From positions 62,001-126,000 of the forward strand of contig NZ_JAFFSU010000022.1 in NCBI RefSeq assembly GCF_017948455.1: a stretch of DNA of 64,000 nt. The letters run 5' to 3'. The notes beneath the pieces were generated by a model. The model saw only the letters and a list, made by a program, of their open reading frames with translations, was not told the DNA's origin and ran no database searches. Below are positions 17,145-28,594 of this stretch, in pieces (position 1 is the first letter of the stretch; each line of letters starts with the position of its first letter). The position numbers and the translations under genes are program-made. Source of the stretch: Streptomyces sp. GESEQ-4 (GTDB taxonomy: Bacteria > Actinomycetota > Actinomycetes > Streptomycetales > Streptomycetaceae).

Positions 17145-17882
17145 TCAGATCGCCTCGCCCGGCACTGTCTCCTCCGCCGGTTCCCGCAGTGGCCATGTTC
17201 CGTCGATCACCGCGTCTGTCTCGCCCTTGCTGCGCAGGAAGTTCTGGAAGTCGGCGGCTCTTTCGGCGTACCAGTCGATCTGGCGGCGGTGGAGTTCGGC
17301 CGGGCCGAGGGCGGCGATCTTGGGGTGGCGGGTGGCTATGGCGCAGGCCAGTTCGGCTGCGGCCAGGGCGTCGGATGTGGCGTCGTGGGCGGAGTCGAGG
17401 GCGACGCCGTATTCGGCGCAGACCGCTTCGAGGTTGCGCTTGCCGCGGCGGTAGCGGTCGACGGACCGGTCGATGGTGTACGGGTCGATGACCGGGGCGG
17501 GGTCGACGCCACCCAGGCGGTCACGCAGCGACGGTAGGCCGTGGCGCCGCAGCTCGGCCGCCAGCAGGGTCAGATCGAAGGCCGCGTTGTAGGCGACGAC
17601 CGGGACGCCCGTCTTCCAGTACGTCGCCAGGACGTCCGCGATGGCGTCCGCGACCTGGTCGGCCGGCCGGCCCTCGGCGGTGGCGCGCTCATTGCTGATG
17701 CCGTGTACCGCCACCGCGTCCGCCGGGATCTCCACCCCGGGATCGGCCAGCCACTCCCGGCGCCCTATGGGCTGCCCGGCCCTGACCTCGATCACGGCCC
17801 CCGTGACGATCCGCGCCTTGCGCGGGTCCGTGCCCGTCGTCTCCAGGTCGAAGCCGATCAGCAGCTCTCGGTGCCAGCCCAT
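17145..17882 (-). CDS. 3'-5' exonuclease (DEDD/DnaQ-like)
   Basis: This 245-residue nuclease has motif Exo I LLIGFDLETTGTDP (Asp-x-Glu), Exo II VVAYNAAFDLTLL (Asp) and Exo III LDSAHDATSDALAA (His-x4-Asp, DEDDh type). It resembles stand-alone DnaQ-like exonucleases of Streptomyces, with an extra C-terminal region of about 50 residues after the exonuclease fold. ATG 17882 is chosen because GGGGGG stands about eight bases before it; the longer frame has no ribosome-binding site. It lies in the same direction as the HEPN-protein gene with a gap of about 105 bases. Confidence 0.88.
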   Translation of the reverse strand: MGWHRELLIGFDLETTGTDPRKARIVTGAVIEVRAGQPIGRREWLADPGVEIPADAVAVHGISNERATAEGRPADQVADAIADVLATYWKTGVPVVAYNAAFDLTLLAAELRRHGLPSLRDRLGGVDPAPVIDPYTIDRSVDRYRRGKRNLEAVCAEYGVALDSAHDATSDALAAAELACAIATRHPKIAALGPAELHRRQIDWYAERAADFQNFLRSKGETDAVIDGTWPLREPAEETVPGEAI

Positions 17883-17987
17883 GCCTGGCCCCCCTTCTCG
17901 GTGGTGCTTTCCCCCAGTGGTCTCCACCTTCCCATGAGCCACTGACAATCAGAGGACCGGCATTCCGCTTACCCGGTGGGGGACTTG

Positions 17988-19226
17988 TCAGGACACCGGC
18001 CGCGAATCCGCCCAAGCCTGCTCGAACTCCTCGCGGTACGTCGGAAACAGCCCGCTCTCGTCGACTTCGCCCGGCTTGACCACCTTGCTGCCGTTGCGCA
18101 GCACCAGCACCGGCGCCTCCATCCCCCGCGCCCGCCGCAGATAGGACTGCACGACGGCGATCCCGTCCGAGCCGTCGCCATCGACGAGGTAGGCGGTGAA
18201 GCGCGGCGTCTCGTCGTAGACCTGGATCTCGAAGGCACCCGGGTCGCGCAGCCTGGACCGCACCCGCCGCATGTGCAGGATGTTCATCTCGACCGCTCGG
18301 CTCAACTCCCCGCGTTTGATGCCGAGTTCACGCTCACGGCGCTTGACCGCACTGGAGGCCGGGTTGAGGAACAGCAGCCGCACCCGGCAGCCCGTCTCGG
18401 CCAGCCGGACCAGCCGTCGTCCGGAGAAGTTCTGCACGAGCAGGTTGAGGCCGATACCGACGGCGTCGAGCCGGCGGGCGCCGCCGAAGATGTCCTCGGC
18501 GGGGAACTGCCGCAGCAGCCGCACCCGGTCGGGGTGCACGGCGACCACGTCCGCGTACCGGTCGCCGACGAGGTCCTCGACCGCGTCGACGGGCAGCCGG
18601 CGCGCGGACGGTACGTCGGTGCCCGTGCCGAGTATGTCGAGGAGGCGGGCGGAGGCCCGCTCGGCCTGATTGAGGACCGACTCGGACAGCGCCCGGTTGC
18701 GGGAGACGACGTTCCGGGTGACTTCCAGCTCGTCCAGGGCGAGCTCGACGTCCCGGCGCTCGTCGAAGTACGGCTCGAAGCACGGCCAGTGCTGCACCAT
18801 CAGCTCGCGCAGCTGCGGCAGGGTGAGGAAGCTGAGCACGTTGTCGTCGGCCGGGTCGAGCAAGTAGCCCTTGCGGCGGCTGACTTCGCGTACCGCGACC
18901 GCGCGCTGCACCCACTCCTGCCCGGCGGGTCCGGCCGCGGCGACCACCCACTCGTCGCCGTGGACGGGTTCGTAGATGGGACGCAGAACAGCGGCCACGA
19001 CCGCGCGCAGCCGCTGTTCGACGAGGTTCAGCCAGATGTAGGCCCGGCCGGCTCGCTGGGCGCGCGTACGTACCTCGCGCCAGGCCTCGGCGTCCCAGTC
19101 CAGCTCCGGTCCGATGGAGCCCGTGTCCATCGGACGGGCCAAGGACACCGTGCCGGGCGGGGCGTCTGCGGAGTTCCCCTCGTGACCCTCGTCACCAGGG
19201 GGCAGCTCCAGCCCTCCCGAGCCCAC
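17988..19226 (-). CDS. SAV2148-family HEPN-domain protein
   Basis: This 412-residue protein matches a family widely conserved in Streptomyces. An N-terminal HEPN-like helical domain (WREVRTRAQRAGRAYIWLNL then VEQRLRAVVAAVLRPIYEP) is followed by a C-terminal DUF5919-like region with a phospholipase-D-like look (VRLLFLNPASSAVKRRERE, MNILHMRRVRSRL). HEPN domains often bind or cut RNA, but no activity is established for this family. The GTG at 19226 gives the N-terminus VGSGGLELPPGDEGHEG, which I favour over the TTG at 19268. Confidence 0.8.
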   Translation of the reverse strand: MGSGGLELPPGDEGHEGNSADAPPGTVSLARPMDTGSIGPELDWDAEAWREVRTRAQRAGRAYIWLNLVEQRLRAVVAAVLRPIYEPVHGDEWVVAAAGPAGQEWVQRAVAVREVSRRKGYLLDPADDNVLSFLTLPQLRELMVQHWPCFEPYFDERRDVELALDELEVTRNVVSRNRALSESVLNQAERASARLLDILGTGTDVPSARRLPVDAVEDLVGDRYADVVAVHPDRVRLLRQFPAEDIFGGARRLDAVGIGLNLLVQNFSGRRLVRLAETGCRVRLLFLNPASSAVKRRERELGIKRGELSRAVEMNILHMRRVRSRLRDPGAFEIQVYDETPRFTAYLVDGDGSDGIAVVQSYLRRARGMEAPVLVLRNGSKVVKPGEVDESGLFPTYREEFEQAWADSRPVS

Positions 19227-19328
19227 CCGCGCACCGCCTTCCGCTCCCCCGAGCACTCCCCGTGTCAACGATCAAGGAAGGGTACTCCGGGAGCGGCCCG
19301 AGGTGCAGCCGGATGCACGGACCGTTTC

Positions 19329-20651
19329 TCAACTACCGTCCATGGGATTGCCGTTCTGATCGGCCAGCTCAGCCGGAGTGAGCGGATTCATGGCGGTGAC
19401 ATCGCGCGGGGCGATGGAGAAACCCTGCCAGTGGACCGGCATGGGCTGCTGGTCCTCGTCCCGGGCTATGTGGTGGAAGCCCACATTGACCCAGGCCACA
19501 GGGTGGGTGAGGGTCTGTCCGCCGACCCATTTGTCGACGGACTTGGGGTGGGAGCCGGCACAGCCCGGGTTGTTGCTGGCGAACAGCTCGCACTTGTTGT
19601 ACTGGGTGAAGTAGATGTCGTGCTTGGTGTAACTGCGGCCCGGGTACTTGGTGCTCGGGCCGGGGACGAACTCGTACGAGCGCGCGTGGCCGTCCTTGTT
19701 CTTGCCGGTCGCGCTGACCATCCGCCACCAGCGGTAGCCCTTGGCGTCGCCCGCGAGTTCCTTGGTGACCTTGGTGCTGGTGGTCTTGGTCGTCGGGGCG
19801 AACTGCTGGCCGCGGGGCGGGGAGACCTTCGAGTCGTACTGCTCGACCCGGTTCTTGCTGGAGCCGTCGAGGGCGAAGTCGAGCCGCCAGAAGGCGTTGT
19901 GGCTGTGACTGGTGGCCTTGGCCTTGGGCCCCTTGCCGATGGGCCAGCCGCGTCCGTCGCCCGCGTCGTAGTCGACCGGGGAGAGGCTGCCGGTCGCGCC
20001 GACGTTCATGTTGATCGTGCCGTCGTCCTGGAAGCGCCATTCGGTCATGTACTCGTACCAGCCGACCTGGTTGACCGTGTAGACGAGAAGGTCCTTGCCC
20101 TGGGCCTGGTAGACCTTGTTCGCGGTGTCGCCCTGCATCCGGTAGGCGTGGCCCCGCGCGCGGGTGGTGGTGCACAGGCCCTTGACGTTGGGGTTCGAGC
20201 CCTCGTGCGGGTCCGGGACCTTGACGGTCTTGATGGTGCCGCCGGGGCACTCGCCGGGCGCGAGCGGCATCAGGTCCTTGGCGAAGTCCTGGCCCGTCAG
20301 GTCGTCGTACTCCGCGCCTCCGTCGTCGTACGGGACGTGGATCTGGCCGAGCCGGCCGCTGTCGAGGACCTTGATCGGCTTGGCCTCGCCCTTGGGCTGG
20401 TAGGAGATGTCGTCCAGCACGAGACCGGCCTTGCTGTCGTAGTGCCAGCACATCCGCCAGGTGGTGCCGCCGGTGAGCTTCTGCTCGATGCGGTAGGCGG
20501 CGCTGCAGTCGGCGGCGGCCGCGGCGGCGGTCTTGGGCTGGGCGGCGGCCGGTCCGGTCCCGGTCGTCAGACCGGTGGCCAGCGCGGCCACGGCGACACC
20601 GAGGGCCGCCGTCCGGCGGTGGGCACGGCTGATTCTGTTCTGCACGCGCAT
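19329..20651 (-). CDS. Secreted copper amine oxidase-like catalytic domain
   Basis: This 440-residue exported protein has a signal peptide with an Arg-rich start and a cut after AAA near residue 37. The rest matches only the C-terminal catalytic domain of copper amine oxidases (full-length enzymes are about 650 residues). Copper ligands fit SHSHNAFW (His-x-His) and GFHHIARDEDQQPMP. The topaquinone motif, normally N-Y-[DE]-Y, reads VGWYEY here: the Tyr precursor is present but the preceding Asn is Trp. Oxidase activity is therefore doubtful. It follows the N-domain-like gene by 55 bases. Confidence 0.8.
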   Translation of the reverse strand: MRVQNRISRAHRRTAALGVAVAALATGLTTGTGPAAAQPKTAAAAAADCSAAYRIEQKLTGGTTWRMCWHYDSKAGLVLDDISYQPKGEAKPIKVLDSGRLGQIHVPYDDGGAEYDDLTGQDFAKDLMPLAPGECPGGTIKTVKVPDPHEGSNPNVKGLCTTTRARGHAYRMQGDTANKVYQAQGKDLLVYTVNQVGWYEYMTEWRFQDDGTINMNVGATGSLSPVDYDAGDGRGWPIGKGPKAKATSHSHNAFWRLDFALDGSSKNRVEQYDSKVSPPRGQQFAPTTKTTSTKVTKELAGDAKGYRWWRMVSATGKNKDGHARSYEFVPGPSTKYPGRSYTKHDIYFTQYNKCELFASNNPGCAGSHPKSVDKWVGGQTLTHPVAWVNVGFHHIARDEDQQPMPVHWQGFSIAPRDVTAMNPLTPAELADQNGNPMDGS

Positions 20652-20706
20652 GAAGAAGTGACTCCCTGCAGGAGGTGCGGGTTGGAAAAGTGGACGGAGG
20701 GTCGGC

Positions 20707-21519
20707 TCAGCCGTCGAGGTCGGCGACCTTGCGGGCGCTCAGGTCGATCACCAGGGACATGGTGTCGATCCACGGCCCGTTCTTGACCTTCGTGAACAGC
20801 CGTACGCAGCGGTGCTCGCCGCACTTGTCCAGTACGGCGGGCTGGGCGCCCGGCGTGGCCCGGTAGATGCCTCCGCTCAGCCGCAGCTGGTCCGGTGAGG
20901 TGAGTTCCTTGCCGGTCGCGTCCTTGTAGTCCGCCTTGAGGTCCGCGCCCAGCGGGTCGGCGATCAGCAGGCTCGCCGCCTCGATGCTCTCGGCCCGGCT
21001 GGGCGGCGGCTGGACGCCCTGCCGGCTGGTGGTCTCCACGACCTTGCCGGTGTCGAGGTCGACGGTCCTGGTGACGAGGGCGTCGTCCCGGTAGTCGTAG
21101 AACGTCACGTCGGCACGCCGGGGTCCGTCCGCGCCGGCGCCGGAGTCGGCCTCCGGCTCGGCCAGGTCGACGCTCACGCGCTGCGGGCCGCGCTCGCCCT
21201 CGACGTCCTCGCTCGCGTTGAGCAACTGCCGGTTGACCGCGAGCTGTTCGGCCCGCTTCATCTCGTCGTCGGTCAGCGGGTCATTGCCCTTGCCCTTCTC
21301 GCCCTCGGCCGGGGCCTGCTCGACGACACCGGGTGCGACGGCCTCGCCCTGCCCCGGTACCGCCTGCTGTCCGGCCCCGCCGGTCTTCTGCCTGCCATCC
21401 GATTCGTCGGCCCCCGCCGACCCCGGCAGTGTGACGGCGACCATCACGGCGGTCGAGGCCACCGCGATGGCAGCCCCTGCCACCACCTTGCCCAGATGAC
21501 GGTGCACTGCGTTGCGCAC
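20707..21519 (-). CDS. Exported copper amine oxidase N-domain-like protein
   Basis: This 270-residue protein has an N-terminal signal or anchor (VVAGAAIAVASTAVMVAVTL), then a Pro/Gly/Glu-rich linker of about 60 residues. It ends in a domain resembling the small N2/N3 domains that precede the catalytic part of copper amine oxidases (VTFYDYRDDALVTRTVDLDT and VVETTSRQGVQPPPS). With the catalytic-domain gene directly downstream, the pair looks like one oxidase split into two secreted chains. GTG 21519 is the most plausible start; the frame extends further without support. It is divergent from glgX. Confidence 0.7.
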   Translation of the reverse strand: MRNAVHRHLGKVVAGAAIAVASTAVMVAVTLPGSAGADESDGRQKTGGAGQQAVPGQGEAVAPGVVEQAPAEGEKGKGNDPLTDDEMKRAEQLAVNRQLLNASEDVEGERGPQRVSVDLAEPEADSGAGADGPRRADVTFYDYRDDALVTRTVDLDTGKVVETTSRQGVQPPPSRAESIEAASLLIADPLGADLKADYKDATGKELTSPDQLRLSGGIYRATPGAQPAVLDKCGEHRCVRLFTKVKNGPWIDTMSLVIDLSARKVADLDG

Positions 21520-21701
21520 GTTGTTGCCCCCTACTCCCCCGACATCCCTGGGAGTACCTGTTGCCCCACTGGTTCGGCATACCGTGTATGCACTGGTCGA
21601 GAGGTAAGAGGGACATAAGTCATAGGAGGTTCCCTCACTTTCGGGGAGACTCGGGGCCAAGGCGCCCCCAGCGGCGAGGCACACCTGAAAGAGTCGTATC
21701 C

Positions 21702-23819
<2,118 letters not shown>

Positions 23820-23883
23820 GAGGACGGACTCGTCCAGGGGAGTCGATGACACGAAAGGGTGCAGGGCGGGTACGTAGGTTTCC

Positions 23884-26232
23884 ATGACACCTGAGCGTCC
23901 TGACCCGGTGGTGCCGACGGCCACCTACCGGCTGCAGCTGCAGCCCGACTTCCCGTTCGAGGCCGCCTCGAGGGCCGTGCCGTACCTGGCGGCGCTCGGC
24001 GTCTCGCATCTGCACCTGTCCCCCGTCCTGGAGGCCGTCCCGGGCTCCGCGCACGGCTACGACGTCGTGGACCACGCGCGCGTGCGCGGCGAGCTGGGCG
24101 GCGAGGAGGGGCTGCGGCTGCTGGCGCGCACCGCGCGGGAGCACGGTCTCGGTCTGATCGCCGACATCGTCCCCAACCACATGGCGATGGCCCCGCGCCA
24201 CAACCGCGCCCTGTGGGAGGTGCTCCGGGAGGGCCCCAAGTCGCCGTACGCGCGCTGGTTCGACATCGACTGGGAGGCGCAGGGCGGCCGGCTGCTGCTG
24301 CCGGTGCTCGGGCATCCCGTCGGCGCGGAGCTGGACGCGCTGGCGGTCGACGGCGACGTCCTGCGCTACTACGACCATGAGTTCCCGTTGCGTGAGGGCA
24401 CCGAGGAGCTGCCGCTGCCTCAGCTCCTGGACGCGCAGTGGTATCGCCCGGTGTGGTGGCGGCTGGCCCGTACGGAGCTGAACTACCGGCGCTTCTTCAG
24501 CATCTCGGAGCTCATCGGGGTGCGGGTGGAGGACCCGGAGGTCTTCGAGGCCACGCACGCCAAGATCCTGCAGCTGCTGCACGAGGGCGTGTTCGACGGG
24601 CTGCGGATCGACCACCCCGACGGACTCGCCGACCCGGACGCGTATCTGCGGCGCCTGCACGAGGCCACCGGCGGCCGCTGGACGGTGGTGGAGAAGATCC
24701 TGTCGGACGGTGAGCACCTGCCGGCCTCCTGGCCGGTCGCGGGCACCACCGGATACGACGCCCTGCGGCACGTGGACGGCCTCTTCACGGATCCGGCGGG
24801 GTACGGGGAACTCCTCGGCCAGTACCGGCGTTTCGCGGCCCCTCAGACCGACCGTGGCGGGCAGTGGGAGGCGACCGTACGGCGGGCGGCGTACAAGGTG
24901 CTCACGCATGAGCTGGCCGCCGAGGTCGAGCGGCTGACCCGGGTGGCGAGCCGCCTGTGCGACACGTCGCCGGACCCCGCGCTGCGCGACCGGGCACCGT
25001 GGGCGCTGCGCACCGCCTTGCAGGAGCTCCTGGTCCGGCTGGAGGTCTACCGGCCCTACGAGTCCGGGGACGCCGCCGCGGTCGTCACCGAGGAGGCCGC
25101 GGCCGAGTCCCGGCAGGCCTACGTCGTCCCCGAGGAGGCCGGTGCCGTCGATGTCGTACGCGACCTGGTGCTCGGGCGGGCCGGTGACGGGCCCGGCCAC
25201 GCGGAGTTCCGGGCCCGGTTCGCCCAGACCGCGTCCGCGCTGCGCGCCAAGTCCGTGGAGGACACCGCGTTCTACCGCTATGTGCCGCTGCTGTCGGCCA
25301 CCGAGGTGGGGGGAAATCCGGGCAGCCCGGCGGTGTCCGCGGAGGAGTTCCACGCGTACTGCGCGCGCGTGCAGCGCGACTGGCCGGCCACCGGGACCGT
25401 CGCCTCGACGCACGACACCAAGCGCAGTGCCGATGTACGGGCCGCGCTGGCCGTGCTCACCGAGTCTCCGCAGCGCTGGGCGGACGTCCTGGCCGAGGTG
25501 ACCCGCACCGGCGAGGGCGTCCCGGACGCGCAGCTGGCGTGGGCGGCCTGGCAGACCGTGTTCGGGCTCGGCGCGGCGGACGCGGACCGGGTGCAGGGGG
25601 CGCTGCTGAAGCATGTGCGGGAGGCCGGGCTGTACACGAGCTGGACGGAACAGGAGCCCCCGTACGAGGACGCGGTGGCCGCGTTCGTCGCGGCGGGGCC
25701 GTGCGGGGGTCCGGGCAGGCACGTGACCGACTTCCGCGCCGCCCTGGAGCCCCACATCCGGGCGAACGTGCTGGGCACCGCCCTGGTCCAGCTGACGATG
25801 CCGGGCGTGCCCGATCTCTACCAGGGCACGGAGGGCGAGTACCGGGCGCTGGTGGACCCGGACAACCGGCGGTCCGTGTCCTTCCCTCCGGAGGACCCCG
25901 GCGACAAGGGGGCGGTGACCGCGGCGGCGCTGCGGCTGCGCAGGCGGCGCGCCGACGTCTTCGGTGACTCGGCGACGTACGCGCCGCTGGCCGCGGAGGG
26001 TCCGGGCGCCGCGCACTGTGTGGCGTTCGTGCGGTCGGGTGAGGTGGTGACCGCAGTGACGCGGCTGTCCCTGCGGCTCGCCGAGGCGGGCGGCTGGCGC
26101 GACACGCTGCTGCCGCTGCCGCCGGGGCGATGGGCCGATGTGCTGGCTCCGGAGCGGGAGTTCAGCGGGCACGCGCGCGTGGACGAGCTGTTCGAGCGGC
26201 TGCCGGTGGCGCTGCTGGAGCGGGTGGGCTGA
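23884..26232 (+). CDS. treY: Maltooligosyl trehalose synthase TreY
   Basis: This 782-residue GH13 intramolecular transglycosylase turns the reducing-end alpha-1,4 bond of a maltodextrin into alpha,alpha-1,1. Signatures include TYRLQLQPDFPFEAA, IADIVPNHMA, FDGLRIDHPDGLADP (nucleophile Asp near 241), WTVVEKILSDGE (Glu near 268) and STHDTKRSADVRAAL (Asp near 509). Length is usual for the family. It cooperates with TreZ, encoded 4.6 kb downstream, and with GlgX just upstream. A 550-base repeat-rich gap follows its stop. Confidence 0.95.
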   Translation: MTPERPDPVVPTATYRLQLQPDFPFEAASRAVPYLAALGVSHLHLSPVLEAVPGSAHGYDVVDHARVRGELGGEEGLRLLARTAREHGLGLIADIVPNHMAMAPRHNRALWEVLREGPKSPYARWFDIDWEAQGGRLLLPVLGHPVGAELDALAVDGDVLRYYDHEFPLREGTEELPLPQLLDAQWYRPVWWRLARTELNYRRFFSISELIGVRVEDPEVFEATHAKILQLLHEGVFDGLRIDHPDGLADPDAYLRRLHEATGGRWTVVEKILSDGEHLPASWPVAGTTGYDALRHVDGLFTDPAGYGELLGQYRRFAAPQTDRGGQWEATVRRAAYKVLTHELAAEVERLTRVASRLCDTSPDPALRDRAPWALRTALQELLVRLEVYRPYESGDAAAVVTEEAAAESRQAYVVPEEAGAVDVVRDLVLGRAGDGPGHAEFRARFAQTASALRAKSVEDTAFYRYVPLLSATEVGGNPGSPAVSAEEFHAYCARVQRDWPATGTVASTHDTKRSADVRAALAVLTESPQRWADVLAEVTRTGEGVPDAQLAWAAWQTVFGLGAADADRVQGALLKHVREAGLYTSWTEQEPPYEDAVAAFVAAGPCGGPGRHVTDFRAALEPHIRANVLGTALVQLTMPGVPDLYQGTEGEYRALVDPDNRRSVSFPPEDPGDKGAVTAAALRLRRRRADVFGDSATYAPLAAEGPGAAHCVAFVRSGEVVTAVTRLSLRLAEAGGWRDTLLPLPPGRWADVLAPEREFSGHARVDELFERLPVALLERVG

Positions 26233-26255
26233 GCGCTCCGGGAAGTGCCGCGATG

Positions 26256-26400
26256 TGCGGCTCCGCCGCGGGGCGGCGATGGGCCGTCGATCGCCTGCGG
26301 GCCCGTCGTGGCTGGGCGCTCCCCCACTCTCGAATTCGCTCGAGCGGGGGCCCCCATCGCGGCGGAGCCGCATATCGATACAGCCCCGCGCCCCTTCGGG
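26256..26400. repeat. Class B repeat: long hairpin plus GC-rich palindromes in treY downstream gap
   Basis: Within the gene-free stretch 26233-26823, TGCGGCTCCGCCGCG (26256-26270) is the perfect inverse of CGCGGCGGAGCCGCA (26358-26372). The block ends in GCCCCGCGCCCCTTCGGGGC. The same terminal unit recurs twice at 45502-45687. Inside the loop lies an AT-containing block (CTCGAATTCGCTCGAG). The remainder of the gap shows no gene; the hairpin may serve as a terminator for treY. Confidence 0.75.
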
Positions 26401-26823
26401 GCGCTCCGAACCGCAGCCGACTTCGCGAGAGCCGCTTGGCGCGGCTCGACGGGGGAGAGCCCGCGAGACCTGGACGCGTCGCCCCTGGAGGGGCGCGCGT
26501 GTCCGGTCGTCCACGCCGTGGTGCACGCCGTACGAGCGGGGAGCTGGTGGTCCGTGTCCGGCGCACGGATGGATGCCGTGCCCAAGCGGCCACCGCGCCC
26601 GTCCAGCGGCAGCCCATACACCCATTCGGGTGAATTCGAGGCGAGCGCGGAGGGCGCCGGGACCTACGCGTCGGCGCCGCACGGGAACCGGCAGCCCGGC
26701 AGGCACCAACGGCCTTTCCGGGTGCCGGTGAATGCATCTGGGCGCCCCCTGGAGCCTCCCCCGCCACCGCCTTGACACTGCCCGGCGACCGTGGGGTACT
26801 GCGGATTGCGAAGCCGGGCGGAT

Positions 26824-28083
26824 GTGACGGGGGTGAGTCTCCTGCCGGAGCTGCGCTACCCCACCGTTTCCGAACTTGTCTCGTCCGCCCGGACGTTGGC
26901 CGCGCACCGGCCCGGCCTCTGCGCCCTGAGACAAGTGGGGGTCTCCCGCGCCGGCAGACCCCTCCATCTGCTGTCGATGGGCCATGCCCGCCGCGCCGTC
27001 CTGGTCGTCGCCGGCGCCCACGCCAATGAGCCGACCGGGGGCTCGACGACCCTCGCCCTCGCGGAACGGGTGCTGCACGAGCGGCAGTTGCGGGCCGATG
27101 TCTCCTGGCACTTCCTGCTGTGCGCCGACCCCGACGGGGCGAGCCTGCATGTGACCCCGGCGCCGCGCAGCCTCCACGACTACCACCGCGGCTTCTTCCG
27201 GCCCGCCGCACCCGAGCAGCCGGAATGGGCGCCGTCCGCACTGCCGCCGGACCGGCTGCCGCCGGAGACCCGCGCCCTGACCCGCGTCATCGACGAGTTG
27301 CGCCCCTTCCTCCAGGTGACCCTGCACGGCACCGACCTGGGCGGCAGCTGGGTGCAGCTGACGAAGGACGTCCCCGGTCTCGCCGAGCCGTTCGCCAAGT
27401 CCGCGGCGGAGCTGCACATCCCGGTGGAGACCGGCGCCTCCGACGCCGCCGGTTGGCCCGCCTCCGGACCCGGCGTGCATGTGATGCCCGGCCCCGGCGC
27501 GGGCGCCGCGTACCCGAGCATGCCGGACGACGCGCGGCACAGCACCTGGTACCACGTGCACCGGTACGGCGGTCTGACCGCCGTCGTCGAGGTGCCGATG
27601 TGGGCGAGCGACCTGGTGGACGACCCGGCGCCGCATCCGGCTCCGGCAGCCGAGATACGGCGGCTGGCGGAGCGGCTGCTGCGCGACTCGCTGGAGGTGG
27701 AGCGGGTGCTCGCCGAGGCGCTGCCGCGGCTCGCCGACGTCGACGGGCCCCTGCTGCGCGCGGCCAGATGGGCGCTGGAGCTGGTTCCGGGGCTGGCCGA
27801 GGACTGGACGCTCACACAGCCCGCCGACGATTCCATGGCGTACGTCGGAAGCGTGGACGCGTTCGCGCGCCGGCTGCCGTTGCGGGCGGCGGCCATGCTG
27901 ATGCGGGTCCTGCAGGAGAACGGCGACCGCGCGGCACCCCGGCTGGAGCGCCTCGTCGCGACCTGGAGCGACGCCTTCGCGGAACGCTTCCGCGCCCGCT
28001 GGGTGCCGCTGGAGCACCAGGTGGAGCACCAGTCCCGCACGGTCGTCGCGGCGGTACGGCACGCACGCGACCGGGCGACGTGA
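26824..28083 (+). CDS. M14 zinc carboxypeptidase-family protein (paralogue A)
   Basis: This cytoplasmic-looking M14 peptidase of about 419 residues has zinc ligands in VVAGAHANEPTGG (His-x-x-Glu) and in VTLHGTDLGG (His), and the catalytic Glu in AVVEVPMW. No signal peptide is seen. It is a close paralogue of the minus-strand gene at 28591-29961 over its whole length; the two are convergent with the inhibitor gene between them. Substrate (peptides, cell-wall peptide or amino-acyl conjugates) unknown. The start is uncertain: GTG 26824 is chosen, with GTG 26833 and an upstream codon at 26791 possible. Confidence 0.78.
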   Translation: MTGVSLLPELRYPTVSELVSSARTLAAHRPGLCALRQVGVSRAGRPLHLLSMGHARRAVLVVAGAHANEPTGGSTTLALAERVLHERQLRADVSWHFLLCADPDGASLHVTPAPRSLHDYHRGFFRPAAPEQPEWAPSALPPDRLPPETRALTRVIDELRPFLQVTLHGTDLGGSWVQLTKDVPGLAEPFAKSAAELHIPVETGASDAAGWPASGPGVHVMPGPGAGAAYPSMPDDARHSTWYHVHRYGGLTAVVEVPMWASDLVDDPAPHPAPAAEIRRLAERLLRDSLEVERVLAEALPRLADVDGPLLRAARWALELVPGLAEDWTLTQPADDSMAYVGSVDAFARRLPLRAAAMLMRVLQENGDRAAPRLERLVATWSDAFAERFRARWVPLEHQVEHQSRTVVAAVRHARDRAT

Positions 28084-28107
28084 GGCTCCGAGTGACTCGC
28101 TGAGCGT

Positions 28108-28153
28108 TCACGCGCGCGTGCCGGTGATTCCGCTGATTCCGTCACGCGCGCGT
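28108..28153. repeat. Paired TCACGCGCGCGT direct repeat between convergent genes
   Basis: TCACGCGCGCGT occurs at 28108-28119 and again at 28142-28153, separated by a stretch with an internal GATTCCG duplication. It lies in the 91-base gap between two convergent stops. Each copy contains the palindrome ACGCGCGCGT. Confidence 0.5.
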
Positions 28154-28174
28154 ACCGGCCGGCCGGCCCGACGG

Positions 28175-28594
28175 TCAGGTGGGACGCGCGAACACCGACC
28201 CCGTCGACGCCGCCATCACGCACCGGTTCGAGAACGTCTTCGTGTACGTGACCGGCCGTCCGTTCCACTCCCCGCGCGCGTGGACGGTCACCGGCGCGTA
28301 GATCATCGTGCAGAAGGTGTCCTTCTGCGGGATGCCGCCGATGTCGCCGCCCGCGGCCTCCAGCTCCGCGCAGGCGTCAGCCGCGCGCGCGGGCCCCTTG
28401 GGCGGGTCGCACAGGAGCAGCTTGCCGGGCGTCTCGCCGGCCCGGGCGTCGCCCTGGGTGACGGTGAGGTAGAGCCAGTTGTCCGGGGGAGCCTGCCGGG
28501 GCGCCGACTGCGCCGGAGCCGCGGAGGCGACGAGGAGGGCGACCGCCGCGAGCAGGCCGCCCCGTACCGCTTTCGCTGTGGTGAAGTACGTCAT
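28175..28594 (-). CDS. Subtilisin inhibitor-like (SSI family) secreted protease inhibitor
   Basis: This 139-residue precursor has a signal peptide (GLLAAVALLVASAAPAQSA, cut near residue 28) and an SSI domain with the four conserved Cys. The reactive-site loop reads FCTMIYAPVTV, so P1 is Met and P1' Ile, suited to subtilisin-like enzymes. The C-terminus TYTKTFSNRCVMAASTGSVF is the family hallmark. Its ATG overlaps the stop of the M14 peptidase gene by four bases (ATGA), so the inhibitor is translated coupled to a carboxypeptidase. It inhibits secreted serine proteases, of which a subtilase gene lies in this window. Confidence 0.93.
   Translation of the reverse strand: MTYFTTAKAVRGGLLAAVALLVASAAPAQSAPRQAPPDNWLYLTVTQGDARAGETPGKLLLCDPPKGPARAADACAELEAAGGDIGGIPQKDTFCTMIYAPVTVHARGEWNGRPVTYTKTFSNRCVMAASTGSVFARPT

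Noticed and set aside
17976..20786. 936-codon plus-strand frame across the HEPN and amine oxidase genes
   Set aside because: Runs antisense over two recognisable genes and shows only Val/Gly/Arg-rich sequence with no family features.
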